Positions 1 to 11,320 of a DNA stretch of 64,000 nucleotides are shown piece by piece (positions within the stretch are counted from its first letter, which is position 1; the number at the start of each line of letters is the position of its first letter). The notes beneath the pieces are model-generated. The model saw only the letters and a program-made list of their open reading frames with translations. It did not search any database and was not told where the DNA came from. Location: assembly GCA_012845835.1 (NCBI GenBank), contig JABAKD010000008.1, positions 13,701,501 to 13,765,500 on the forward strand, given 5' to 3'. The position numbers were made by a program, and so were the translations under genes. The DNA comes from Undaria pinnatifida (Eukaryota > Sar > Phaeophyceae > Laminariales > Alariaceae).

Positions 1-204
1 GCCCGAACCGCTTCCCCCCTCCCCTCACTGATTACAAGACTATTATACCAGGGGGTATATAAAAAGCTGGCAATGGCACGTTCCACAGCCGTCAGATTTT
101 GTCCCCCCCCCAAACGGCGGCTTGTTATAAAGTATCCGTGTGCAGATTGGTTAAGGGCTGGACATCCTTGTAGCACCCCTGTGTCGAGCCTGGTACAAGG
201 TAAT

Positions 205-323
205 TCTAAGGGGAGTCGCCGCCCTATATCATTAATGAGGACACACACGATTGCGCGCGATCGGAGTGTCACACACCAGGAAGCTTGCACACATGAGTTT
301 CGACGAAATTCTCAAATTCCCTC
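205..323 (+). repeat. Dispersed repeat, copy 1 (copy 2 at about 8,876-9,003)
   Basis: The stretch from AATTCTAAGGGGAGTCGCC through ATGAGTTTCGACGAAAT recurs at about 8,870-9,003 with the same order of landmarks: the GGGAGTCGCC box, a CCTATAT box, TTAATGAGGACACAC, GCGCGATCGG, TCACACAC, and CATGAGTTTCGACGAAAT. It is an old, diverged dispersed repeat in direct orientation about 8.7 kb apart. No coding function is visible and its class is unknown. Confidence 0.6.
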
Positions 324-622
324 GCTGTAGTGTAGCTTTAATGTTTGTCGAGGACTCGCCGCAAGTCATATTTTCGGGCCGTGTGTGATGTAATAATACT
401 ATGATTGCGCGTGTTACGGGGGGGGGAGGTGAATGTCCTCTCATCGTGAAGGATATCAGGTCGGTGTATTAAGCTGTCGAGGCATTGCACATGCAACAAA
501 ATGTCGCGATATGCTGACTGTTGTAGCCGGAGAATGGGCCTTATGAGTCAGGGGAATAAAGAGCAGTCCGCGCAGATGGTGGAGCCTGGTTCCCTCTTGA
601 TCAATTGGGAGTTTTTTTTACG

Positions 623-892
623 TGTGCTACGATAGAGGTGCAGCACTTATTTTCAAATACTACCCCTCACTTTCGGAGCTCAAGACATGTCCTTCTTAAC
701 CAAAAAACTGATTTGATTTAGACAAAAATAAACTGCTACACAGGATGAAACATACATCCCATGGCCGGGTATATGCAACGAGAATCATGCCAAAAATAAG
801 GGGGGCGTATTTTCCGACGATTTCGGGTTAAGGAGCCCCATCATTCAGAAAACATTTCAGACGAAAACTGCTGGGGCCTCTATCGTAGCACG
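623..892. mobile_element. MITE-like element, family 1, copy A
   Basis: A roughly 270-bp element begins with TGTGCTACGATAGAGG and ends with the inverted copy CCTCTATCGTAGCACG. Inside are the family landmarks CGAGAATCATGCC, TTTTCCGACGATTTCGGG and TTAAGGAGCCCCAT. The same landmarks recur, in one orientation or the other, at 2,624, 23,746, 31,551, 32,272 and 38,351. There is no transposase frame, so this is a non-autonomous inverted-repeat element. Similar GAGTTTTT-AC strings flank both ends and might be a decayed target duplication. Confidence 0.75.
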
Positions 893-1093
893 CGAGTTTT
901 TACAAAAATGCCCCGATGTTTTGGCCTCACAAGAAACGCCAAGAAGAACGCGACTTTTTTTCAAGCCCCGTTTCACAAAAAAATTTGCAGTCCCACATGA
1001 GTTTCCAGAGGAAACAACAATTTCAATGGCAAATGAAACTGACGATTTCACAAACCCCTGTTATAAGGCTTCTAGTTTGGGTACGCTATTGCC

Positions 1094-1235
1094 AAGGCTA
1101 ATATTTTGCAAGTGGTCAAGCGGACTAATACCTCACTTTTAATACCTTAACAAATGGCGTCGTCTCGACAGACCATGGGTTTTTTGGGTCGTGGGTTCAA
1201 ATCCCACCATCCACAATAATAAACTTTTTTTCAGG
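1094..1235 (+). repeat. tRNA-like (SINE-like) sequence
   Basis: The sequence GTGGGTTCAAATCCCAC around 1,190-1,207 is a near-perfect pol III B box with a five-base T stem. Upstream, around 1,112-1,128, AGTGGTCAAGCGGACTAA resembles an A box. A T run at about 1,226-1,232 could end a pol III transcript. The spacing is too long, and the acceptor and anticodon stems do not fold well, so I read it as a tRNA-derived repeat or decayed tRNA. The A-box part recurs at about 1,403-1,437. Confidence 0.4.
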
Positions 1236-1574
1236 CTTTCCCCATGTCGAACTTGAAAAATACTCTCCCCGGCATACCGAGGAGATGAAACCGCTTGGAT
1301 ATTGACACGTCCGCCCGTATATCCGGCCGACCTGCTATCCCGCCGTTTCAGGGGGCGGGTGAGTGCTATAAGAGGCTTCGTTTGGGCAGGCAATCGGTTA
1401 ACCTTTTGCAAGTGGTCAAACGGACTAATACCCCACTAATTCCTTAACATGTGCCAGAGAAATACGACCGCCTAAAGGCCACGGGGGATCGCACAGGAAT
1501 AGTTTGAGTAGGAGCTCGTATGGAGGCATTTCGCGCACATATAAAGGCACTTGAAAACTGTTTTTTATTATTAT

Positions 1575-1757
1575 TATTATCCTCCGGCGGATGGATGGGG
1601 AAAAAACAAAATAAAGCTTGAGCTCACCACACTTCCACACGTATTTTCATACGCGTCGTAGTGTCGATTTAACTCGGTTGCTTTCGCAGCCCAGCGCTAG
1701 CTGGCGCACCCTTCGGATCCCATGGCGGGGATAGCGTGAGCTGTCCCTATCAGTGGT
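1575..1757 (+). repeat. Long inverted duplication, left copy
   Basis: The stretch containing CCTCCGGCGGATGGATGGGG, TAAAGCTTGAGCTCACCACAC, TTTTCATACGCGTCGTAGTG and CAGCCCAGCGCTAGCTGGCG reappears as its reverse complement at about 15,273-15,470 with few differences. The copies lie about 13.6 kb apart. The right copy ends about 280 bp upstream of the MsrB start codon. Inverted orientation and good preservation suggest a mobile-element copy or a recent inverted duplication. Confidence 0.75.
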
Positions 1758-1785
1758 CCTCAGGGTATTGGCATCTGCAAACAAT

Positions 1786-2045
1786 ATCGAAATTCGTCGA
1801 ACTCACGGCTGACGTCCTTCAAATAATTTTTATAAAATACCAACCCCAACCATTATAGTGGAGAAAATCAATACATATAGACTATATTTTAAGCAAAATA
1901 CTAGGACCCCTCCCCATTGAGAAAAAACTCACCCACACAGTATATTACAAGTACCAACAACGCAGCTTGCAAAGATGAGGTATTGACCCGAAATTCGTCG
2001 AACTCACGGCTGGCTGACGTCCTCAAAATATTTTTATTAAATATC
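1786..2045 (+). repeat. Short direct repeat (about 58 bp, twice)
   Basis: CGAAATTCGTCGAACTCACGG followed by a GCTGACGTCCT box and a TATTTTTATAAA-like AT stretch occurs at about 1,788-1,845 and again at about 1,989-2,045, roughly 202 bp apart. The second copy carries an extra GCTG. No gene is associated. Confidence 0.6.
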
Positions 2046-2623
2046 CTTGTTTCGAAATTTCAGAAAAAATACAAAGATCCAACAATACAGAGCTTTTCAG
2101 GTGCTTTTAGTCCTTTTTCGGACTCCATATCTAACCACCCCTTTTTCGAGTGTCCCTCTCCACTTCTTCTAAGCCCTTAGTAAACCCCACATCTTACCGT
2201 GTTACATCATTCGCCTGGTGAGCAGCAAGCTTTTGGTGAAGACCGTTTTTTCATCGGTGATATGTACCCATTGTATTAGGCTCCCGCGTAGCAAAAATTG
2301 AAATATTTCAGCGATTTCGGTAGCTTTTGGTGTTTCTGGCTCGCAAGGCTTAGTTCGAACTCACGAAAACATCTCGTGGGTGTCGCTTCTGGCTGCCTAC
2401 GAGTGCTGACTGGCGCCCCCCACGTCGTCATACAATCCACCAGGAGCGCGTCCCTCAATTTCGCGGACCGTGGTTGCTTGTGAGGAGCTGTACGTAGCTG
2501 CCCGCTACTGGAGTGCATGTACGTTCTGTTCGGGTAGGCCGCCTTGTTCATCATGCCGGGTTACGAGTGCAACTCCTCAGTAGCGCCAAGCGATTGTGAC
2601 CGCCTTATATCGGGATACCAACT

Positions 2624-2892
2624 CGTGCTACGATAGAGGTAACCCTTTTCGTCTGAAAATATTTTCTGAACGCCGGTGCTCCTCAACCTAAAATCGTCGA
2701 AAATCATCTTACTAGGCCCTTTTTTTTTGCACACGATTCTCGTTGCATATACCCAGGCCATGGGATGTTCCATCACACTGTAGCAGTCTATTATTGTCCA
2801 AATCAGTTTTTTGGGTTAAGAAAGACGTGTCTCAAGCTCCCCAAATTGAGGAACCTCAGAAAAAAGTGGTGCGCCTCTCTATCGTAGCACGC
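2624..2892. mobile_element. MITE-like element, family 1, copy B
   Basis: This copy starts with CGTGCTACGATAGAGG and ends with its inverted partner, CCTCTCTATCGTAGCACG. The interior runs opposite to copy A: it carries the complements of the GACGATTTT and ATTCTCGTTGC landmarks, then CAAATCAGTTTTTTGGGTTAAG and GAGGAACCTCAGAAAAAAGT. It is about 269 bp long with no coding capacity. Confidence 0.8.
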
Positions 2893-4991
2893 GTCGTACC
2901 GCCTTCTTGGGGGACCCCTACTGTGCAAGGGGTTGCACGACACAGCACGAAATATCGCGATTGATGTTACGCGAGATCGTCTCAGACTATTGACGTTATA
3001 AGTGCTTTGCAATTCTCATTTGTTTTCGTGGCTTATTAACATGGATCATCCCACAAGAGGTTCATAGCAACACATGGCACAAGCTGCTTAGAAAAAAAAA
3101 AAAAAAAACGCCTCGAGACGTACTGAGCGCAGCAAAGGAAAGAGGCAGCACGCAAAACAGAAAAAGCAAGCAGAACAAAACACAGGAAGAGAGTCAAAAC
3201 AGGAAGCAAGCACGCGGGAATTTTGAGCGCGTGCGTGCACGATCAGCGTGGATCTCCGTCCCAGAATTCCCTCTGCTCATTCGGACCTACCCAAGGGTCC
3301 GAAGCAAACGAACCAACAACAAAAAATCCAGAACAAAACGCAGTTGTTCGTCATTGAGTGTTGATTAGAGCCCGCAAACCATGCACAGCGCGGTGTATGT
3401 ATATATGCGCCGGCGCGCTGGCCCATGCAGCATGCGCCGCCCCTTCTGTGAGGGGTGGAAAATGCAAAAATGTGCCGAGCGCGGAGCGAGCTCTGCGATG
3501 GCGCAATAATGCGCTTGCATTCAGCGATAGACAAGTCTCCGCTACGAACGATACGAAGTACACCAATAAATAAACATCTTGGTGCCCAGAGAAACACATT
3601 GCGCTATACCCCGGAGCCACGGCTTACAAAACTATACAACCCTGCCCGCACATGTAAGGACCGCTTCAGTACTCACACTAAGTACCAACCGGTCCTTACA
3701 TTTTCCGGAAAAAGTGGTACTCGGAGTACTTGATAGGCGAACTACTTCACACACCCGAGGAAAGTATGATACCCCCCCCCCCCCACCCCCTCCCCCCCGC
3801 CTTCTGTGGGGCGAGCAGAAAATTCGAAGCACAGACCAAACACCAAGCAAGAAATTTCAACGAAATTTCCACAAAGTTTCCACGGAATTTCCACCGACGT
3901 ATTTTTCAGCTAAAAAACAGCCAGTACCACATATGCATCAACACCCGAGTGAAAGAAAGAACCCCACCACCGCTATACTATACTAGTTCCCCCCCCTAAG
4001 ACAACGCATGATATTGAGTACCTCCACCCCACCCCCCTCGCTCCCCGTGGTTCCCATGATTCGTCTACTTTCTCTCGGCAACAGCGGAAGGCATGCCGAC
4101 ATGTCTACGAAACCCAAAGGCAGGGGTTGGGGTGACATATGGCCGGGAGGGGCTGACCGTACAAAATCTACAACCAGGAAAAGGTCGCGAAAAACAACGA
4201 CTTGAGGGGGGGGGGGGGCAGGGTATGGAGTATGGCCGGGCTCCGCAAGCTTTGCAACACGCACACACAGAACACAAAACAAAAACGTCCACACCAAAAA
4301 TAAAGAAAGAAAAAGAAAAGAGAACTACAAACCTTGCGCGAACTAATACAACGCAGTTGCGCGAACTAATACGAGGAAGCATTTTACTTCTAGATTCTTA
4401 CACGAGCAAGAGCACGCCCCAACCCCTATAGAACTCCACCCACCCACGTTTTCGGGGAAAAACTACTTGAAATTAGAGTACGATAATTGTTTGTAGTAGT
4501 GAAACGACCCCCCCCCCCGCCCCCCCCCCTCTGCCCTCCCCCTCCACCCCCCCTGCCCCCTCCGCCCCCCCCTCGTCCTCACGCGAAAACGCCTTCTACA
4601 AGGATCATACATAATCCCCACTCCCGTGCATGTCGTCGAAGTCGTACCCTGGCCATCGGCGGAAAGCTGCTAATAGTTGGAAGCTGCTGTACGCCCCCGG
4701 AATGATGACTGTCGAGTAGGTCAAGGTCACAAATTGGAGACACGGATTTGGTGGCGATCATGAAGATCGCATCATACAAGACGGCACGGACGGTAAGATA
4801 GCGCGGACGAGAGGGGTGTGAGAGGCCAAACAAAACGGGTTGCAGAGGGGAACAGAGAAATCGGGGGGGGGGGTGTACTCAGTTTGTGCATAGCTGTAGT
4901 CGTATGACCATAGAGGGCGGGGGGGGGGGCAATGTTGTCGGTTGGTGGGTTGGTTCGTTGGTTGGTTTTGATTGATTGATTGACTGGTTGG

Positions 4992-5039
<48 letters not shown>

Positions 5040-7664
5040 CTGGGTGGGTGGATGGGTGGGTGGTGGTCGGTTGGTTGATCCACCTGTAACCAAACCGCCA
5101 ACCAAGACCTGTGAATTAATAATTGGCAGTTTCGGCTAAAGGTGGTTACATGCCCGAAAAACATGAATATTTACATCAACGATTGGTTGGGCAGATGGTT
5201 GGTGAAACAGGGACAGGGTGGGTGGGTTGGTTGGGTGGTTGATTGGTTGATTGATGAGAGCCATCACCGGTACAGAATGCATCCCACTCTGGTCTGGGGC
5301 GTGGCAAACCCGGGCAAGGTAGCCCGTACGAGACTTGGCACGTTATTCCCCTAAAAAATATGCCCGTTACCCACTTTCGGCACTGCGAGCAAGTGGTGTC
5401 TTGCCAATGGTCTTCGTACAGTAACGAGATTACGTACGAATGTGTTGTGTCCGCAGGCCGTTGTGTTCAACGTCAACGGCGATCCACGCGCTGATGGCTT
5501 GCGCAGCTTTCATACTGTACGCAGCGGCAGGTTTTCAACCCGGGTACTGTTGATGCTATGGACGCATCTCTACACCGCCAAAAAGCCTGATCCCTGCTGA
5601 AGGTGCAACTCCAACACGGATGTGTGAAGAGGGTACACTACGACGATGTACGCGGGACGGGAAAAAAGAAGAAGAGAGAAAAGCATGACATCTTGCGCCG
5701 TCTACACCCATCAACCAAGACAACCATACGATGGTTGGTGGCAAAAGCGAGCAAGAAACGACTTCTTGTAAACCCCTTGACAACTCAAAACGTTGGTTAG
5801 TGGAAAATGGCATGAAATTAGAGTCGGATGACAAGTGTTTGCACGATCAAAAATGCGGAAAAGTCAATCGATGCGCCGTGATACGAATACCCCCCCCCCC
5901 TCAGCTCACCAACGACTCCTAAGATCAAGAACGCGAGCCATCCCGGATGCCCCCTTGCGAGGAAATTCCCGCTCATACACAGCAAGATCTGTCCAAGAAC
6001 ACAACAACAGCAAGGAAGCCAGCGAAAAGGGGGGGGGGGGGGGTATTCATTTGCATGCAGTGTCGTAGTCTATTAAGACTATAGACCCTCGCATCCCTAC
6101 AGTGATGCGAGGTAGCACGATGCCGGGACATAGCACGCCGCGGGTTCTCACCGACCAGACACGCATTGCGTGCACCAAGAGTGAAGGGCCGTGAAGCGTT
6201 CAGCTGTACGTGTGTGTTTGGGGGGGTGTACTCAGCTTATGCATGGCCGTAGTCGTATGACCATAGACTTTCGCATCCCTACCATGCCGGGACGGAGCAC
6301 GTCGGCTTTTCACCAACCAGGCAGACATTGCTTGCACCAACGGGGGGGGGGGGGTATAAGTACACGTATTGATGCTTATATGTATTTATTGCATAACCGA
6401 CATCGTCAACAGCACAAATACACTAAAATATACTTGCTATTGGGTACAGGTACCACGTATCCGACGTCCGATACCGCCGTCGAGGGCATACGTTGTGTAC
6501 GTAAAAGGCAAGCGTCATACTGCAACAGCCAAAGGTCTGGGTCACGCGGCCCAGCGCTCACGACAGCAGATAAGAGAAAGAAACAGACTTACACGTTGTC
6601 CGCTGTTCACTATATCTAGTATTTTTCAGAGTTCATTCAACATGACCTCTGAAGCCATCTAAGGTACCGTTCTTATTGCAGTAGACACAATGAAGCCAAC
6701 ACCGCGGTAGAGCGCGCGTCAGGCAGGGCGCCTCCAGCTCCTTCCAGCGGCTCCCTCCGGGGGCGCCTCCGCCGGGGCCCCTTTGCCAGCCGAGGGGGGG
6801 GGGTGGCCGCCATTTCGTCGCGAACAGCGTGCTGTTCGGAGCCAGGGTAATGGCTGCTGACACAGCCAGCACACATTGTACTAGGTGGAGCTACCAGGGG
6901 CCAGCCCTAGCAACAGCAGTTGATCCAAAGGGTATTCTGGCACTGTCTGCCTCACACCACGAGTAAATATGTCGCTACGGCTGTACAAGTGCACCGCGAT
7001 ATACCCATGCACAGCACACAGGTTCAGGTTTAAGCAATACGTTTGGTGCACCCCAGTCCGCGGCAATACTCCTCGGTCGATACGAAGGAAGGGGCAAAAA
7101 TATATTAGAAACTTCCTGCCGAACTAGCTGTAAGGACTGCTGGCAGCAGTGCGACATCACCTAACGTGCTGTTTCTTGCAATGCCGCTAGTAAGTCTTTG
7201 CGTGCTTGTGACATATACCGCTTGCTTTCGTAGCTAATTTTTTTTTTCTTCTTTTAAATCATGAGTTTTATTTCCCAGCTCAACTCGCAAGAGGTTTTAT
7301 TCACCCTCAGCGACCTCTTCTGGGCAAGCCGGGGTCACAGGTGGATTATGGCGATGACGAGTCAATGCGAGAACAACAACAACAACTTAGCCAAGTCACA
7401 GCCCTATGCTAGTAGCTAGTGACTGTATTTTTAATAGTCCCGGCACTAGCGTAGGTAGACCACGCCTTGCAGCTACTCCTACACCTCCTCACAAGCAACC
7501 ACAGCCGCGAAATTGAGTCACGCTATTTATGGGGTGTGTGAGAGGGCGTCGGGTGATCGGAAAATAGGCGAGTCCAGAAATGACTCACGAGTGCCAGTAC
7601 TCTTTTTGGTTTAAGTCGTCACTTTTCTTTCCAGCTCAACTCGTTAGAAGTGTTGCCCTCGGCG

Positions 7665-7870
7665 ACCTTCTGGACAAGCCGTGGTCACAGGTGTCCCCCC
7701 TTCTCCCCCCCGGTACACGCCTTCATTTTTTCGCGCATACGCGGAGTTCGGCATTCCCACTGTTTTATCAGCTTTTTGTGCTTTTCGGTTTTCAGAATTT
7801 TGCTGAGGGTCGTTCCTAGCGAAGATATTATTTCGGCTTTTACCAAAAGTTTCGGTCATTCCCGAAATAG
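7665..7870 (-). mobile_element. SINE-like repeat, truncated copy
   Basis: TTCTGGACAAGCCGTGGTCA, a CAGGTGTC box, a CCTTCTCCCCCCCGG tract and a downstream TTCGCGCATACGCGGAGTTCG box match the bodies of the copies at 46,295 and 60,658. The tRNA-like head is not recognisable here, so this is a truncated or decayed copy. A further fragment lies at about 7,318-7,345. Confidence 0.55.
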
Positions 7871-10769
7871 AAATCAATCCAGGAAAAACCTAAAAACTTA
7901 ACCCCCGGAAAAACTGGCCTTTAAAAGCTCTTCAGTTTTTTTAGGGAAAAAACTAAAATTTAGGCACAAGGGTGTAGAGGATCGGGCAGCCGCAACGCTC
8001 GAGCTGTGCCACTACTCGCGAGCGCACGAGACTGAGCAGGGTCGTTGCCAAGGTCATTGGCAGGTCATGGCTGATCGCAAAAGGCGTGGTGAGCTTCTCG
8101 TCGTCGAGTTGACAAAAGTGACCGCACCGAGCCGGCCGACCGAACGAGCTCGCTGACGGCAGTAGCTGCGATTTGTGTCACGTTGGGCGTTGTAGCGCGA
8201 CGAGTTGGTGATGGATTTCACTCCCCAAGGCACCGACACCTGCCTACGAGTAAGGCTGACTCCACTGGGACAACCACGCGGGTGTCTTCCGCGAGCGTTG
8301 CTGCTGTAGTTACGGCTCTGTGCCGGATGGACGATTGTTTTGCAAGCCAACTGAGGCTCGTACTCGCGAAGATTCAACCCTCGTAGATTTCGGTAAAATG
8401 CCGGAATTTCATCAAAAACTGAAGTGCTGTACGTATCGTCAAGACCGACCTCAACTCGCGCTTTCGCGTTTTCCACTCGTCAGCTTTGACGCAAGAAAAA
8501 GTAAAGTCTCTTCGAGTATAGTCTGGGCAGGGGTTTTTGGGCTTGGGAATAGACGGGGGGGGGGGGGGGCAGGGAGTATGCACGCGGGGGGTAATTGAAC
8601 CCTCGAAATATAATTTAGCACGCACAAAGTTCACCGGCTACGAGTACACCGGGGACGCCTGCATTGTTTCATCAAAACAAACCAGGCAATGAAGACGGCA
8701 GCTGCTAATTCGACCAAACGATCAGTCGATACTCAGCGCTCCGCTTTGCAACTTTGCAACCTGCGTGATTGTGGGCCGCCCCCGTTCTATTGATACGTTC
8801 TCCGTGAAGGAGATGATACGATCCGTGCACAAATTGATTAACATCACCCTGTTGATCCTACACCGCTCAATTCTAACGGGAGTCGCCCACCTATATATAC
8901 CCCGACCTATATATCCTTAATGAGGACACACCCATCAACATGCGCGATCGGGGTATCACACACAGCTTGCAAACATGAGTTTCGACGAAATCTTCGATTT
9001 CACAGTTGGAGTGTATTTCTTACTCGTATAATTATCCAGAGGAGGTCAGTGCTTGGTGCCCCCCTTGGATGCTACCAAGCATGCTGCCCGAGGCCCGAGG
9101 GTCAACCGCAGGACGAAACTGGCGATTTCGGTTGAGAAAAAATAATTCGTACCTGGTACCAGGTACCTGGTATGTCCCAGGTCCTCTGTATCTGTGGTAT
9201 AATAATACGAGCATCAAAAGTTGCGTTTGCCACACAGCGAGCGGGCAGGTACGCTGCTGGGCACAGCCTCGTGCAGGGGCAGCCAGCAGAGGCCATCCAG
9301 CGCAAACAAGCGGCCGACATGTCACATCGCAGCAGTTTTACTTTTCACAAAAAATGACATAATTGCTGCAGTACTGCTGCTGCTGCGGCGGCGGCTGCTG
9401 CGGCTGCTGGAGCACTCTGTCGAAGGTCTTGGTCCCCAAGGCCCACCAACCCCAAGGGACGATTGAACTGAGAAAATAAATGTGAAACAAGGATAAAAAT
9501 GAAGACAATCTCAAAGACGAAATGCCCTCTCGAAATGCTCCGCAAATGCAAGCCCATCGGCGCGACACACCTTGCCCATACTGCTATTAATAGCAGGAAA
9601 ACAAGGCAAATGCACCACCCCTCTCTCGAGGTTGCAAGCATCTCACCAGCCCGAGCACCAGAAGAGAAAAGGCTGCGCAGACGGTCCTAGCGGGGATCCG
9701 TTCGGAATCAGGGTCGTCTTCCACTAGAGACCGCTCCCTCTGGAGAGTTCCCGGAGTTCCTACTCGCGCTTGCGACGGCGGCAGTCTAGATGGCTCTTGT
9801 GATGTTCTCCCAGACATCCTACGGCCTGTCATGCACAATGAAGGCAGGTCTCGCGCTCTGCAGCACACCACGCGCAACAGCACGGTGGGTTTTTGGCGTG
9901 TTCTCGAGGATTATGGAAGTTGGTTGACCCCTACTATATAAAGCTTCTTGGAAATAGAGAAACCCTCCGACTAAAAGCGAGTACGCGAGCAGCGAGTAGC
10001 GAGTACGACACTCGAGCAACGCACGCCCTCACAGCAACCTCTGACCACGTCGCCTCTGATCATGAGGACCTCCACAATGGCTGCCGCGATCGCAATCATT
10101 CGAAGGTAAGGACACACTCGCCCAGGTGCAATCAGAATTGCGTCGTAGGGGCAGCAGATGTTTCGCGATGACCAACTTTCTGAGCTGGTCAATAGTAATA
10201 CCTCATGAGCACATTAGCTGCTGCTGCTCCGGTGCATCGCGCATCTAGATCTCGAGGTAGTTGTCGTTGCGCTCGAGTGCTGGCGCCTTTGCGCCTTGCT
10301 TTTTATGTGTTCCGGCGACAGGGCAGCACCGAGCGTGCAATCGAAGTTTCCCTTGTTGCCGCCTTTGGAGGGTGTCTTGAGTTGTCTCGGTGTTGGAGTC
10401 ATGTTGAACCCGATGTACTTCTCGTGGTTGATGTACGGGTGGTATGTAACTACAAGGGCTTCTTTCCGCGGGCGGCTGACGCCGCCCTCTACGCTCGCGC
10501 AAGGAAGAATACAACTGCAACTAAATGTGAAGGGACTGCGAAAGAGGCTCATTAATTGGTGCAACTACCGATTTGATAATGACAAGAGCTATCTGTGCCG
10601 AGCTGGTTGCCCTGTGCTGTGCTGTGTGCTTGTTGCAGATGTCACGTTTGGATCGGCAGTATACGGGTGTGTTTTGCGAAGAAAAAAAAAGCATGAGAAC
10701 CGAGAGAGACAATCAAATGAAGAAAGCGAAAAAACGAGTACGGGCACACACGTACATATCGGTGCGTGG

Positions 10770-11320
10770 TAGCTGGTGCATCGCATGATACCTGGCATTG
10801 TATGCTCGAAAGATAGCACAGCGCCGCATCGCAGGGCAAGGCACGGCACCGCACGGCACCGCACGGCGTTGCGCTGCGCTGCTGAGCATAGCTGGGCTGA
10901 GCTGAGGTGGGAGTGCATTTTTTGTGTTTGCACAATGTAGTACGTACAAACCTGATGTACGAGTAGTGTCGGTAGCTGGTATGATACTTCGAATGATTCC
11001 TGGCATGCACGAAACAGTAAGTACAGCAAAGCAGCAGCACTGCACAGCACGGCACAGCACTGCGCAGTAACGCACCGCACGGCAGGGCACCGCACCGCAC
11101 GGCGCTGCGCTGATGAGCTAGCGCTGCGGTGCGCTGCTGAGCTGAGCTGGGCTGATGATCCAAGCTGAGCTCAGCTGGGCCCTGCTATGATTGTTTTGAT
11201 ACTTTAAATGGCACCTGGCATGTGCGAAAGCGGAAGTACAGCAAAGCATGCAGCACGGCACGGCGCTGCGCTGCGCTGCTGAACTGAGCTGGGACCTGGT
11301 ATGATACTTTGCGCAACTAA
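10770..11320. repeat. Tandem satellite, about 210-bp unit, three copies
   Basis: CCTGGCAT boxes at about 10,791, 10,999 and 11,214 mark units 208 and 215 bp apart. Each unit carries a GGTATGATACTT-like box, AAGTACAGCAAAGCA, a CAGCACGGCAC tract and a GCGCTGCGCTGCTGAGCTGAG tract. The internal GCAC/GCTG sub-repeats give long Cys- or Ala-rich open frames that are composition artefacts. Confidence 0.75.

Noticed and set aside
10589-11163. Cys/Ala-rich minus-strand frames of about 170 codons
   Set aside because: They are produced by GCAC/GCTG sub-repeats of the tandem satellite.
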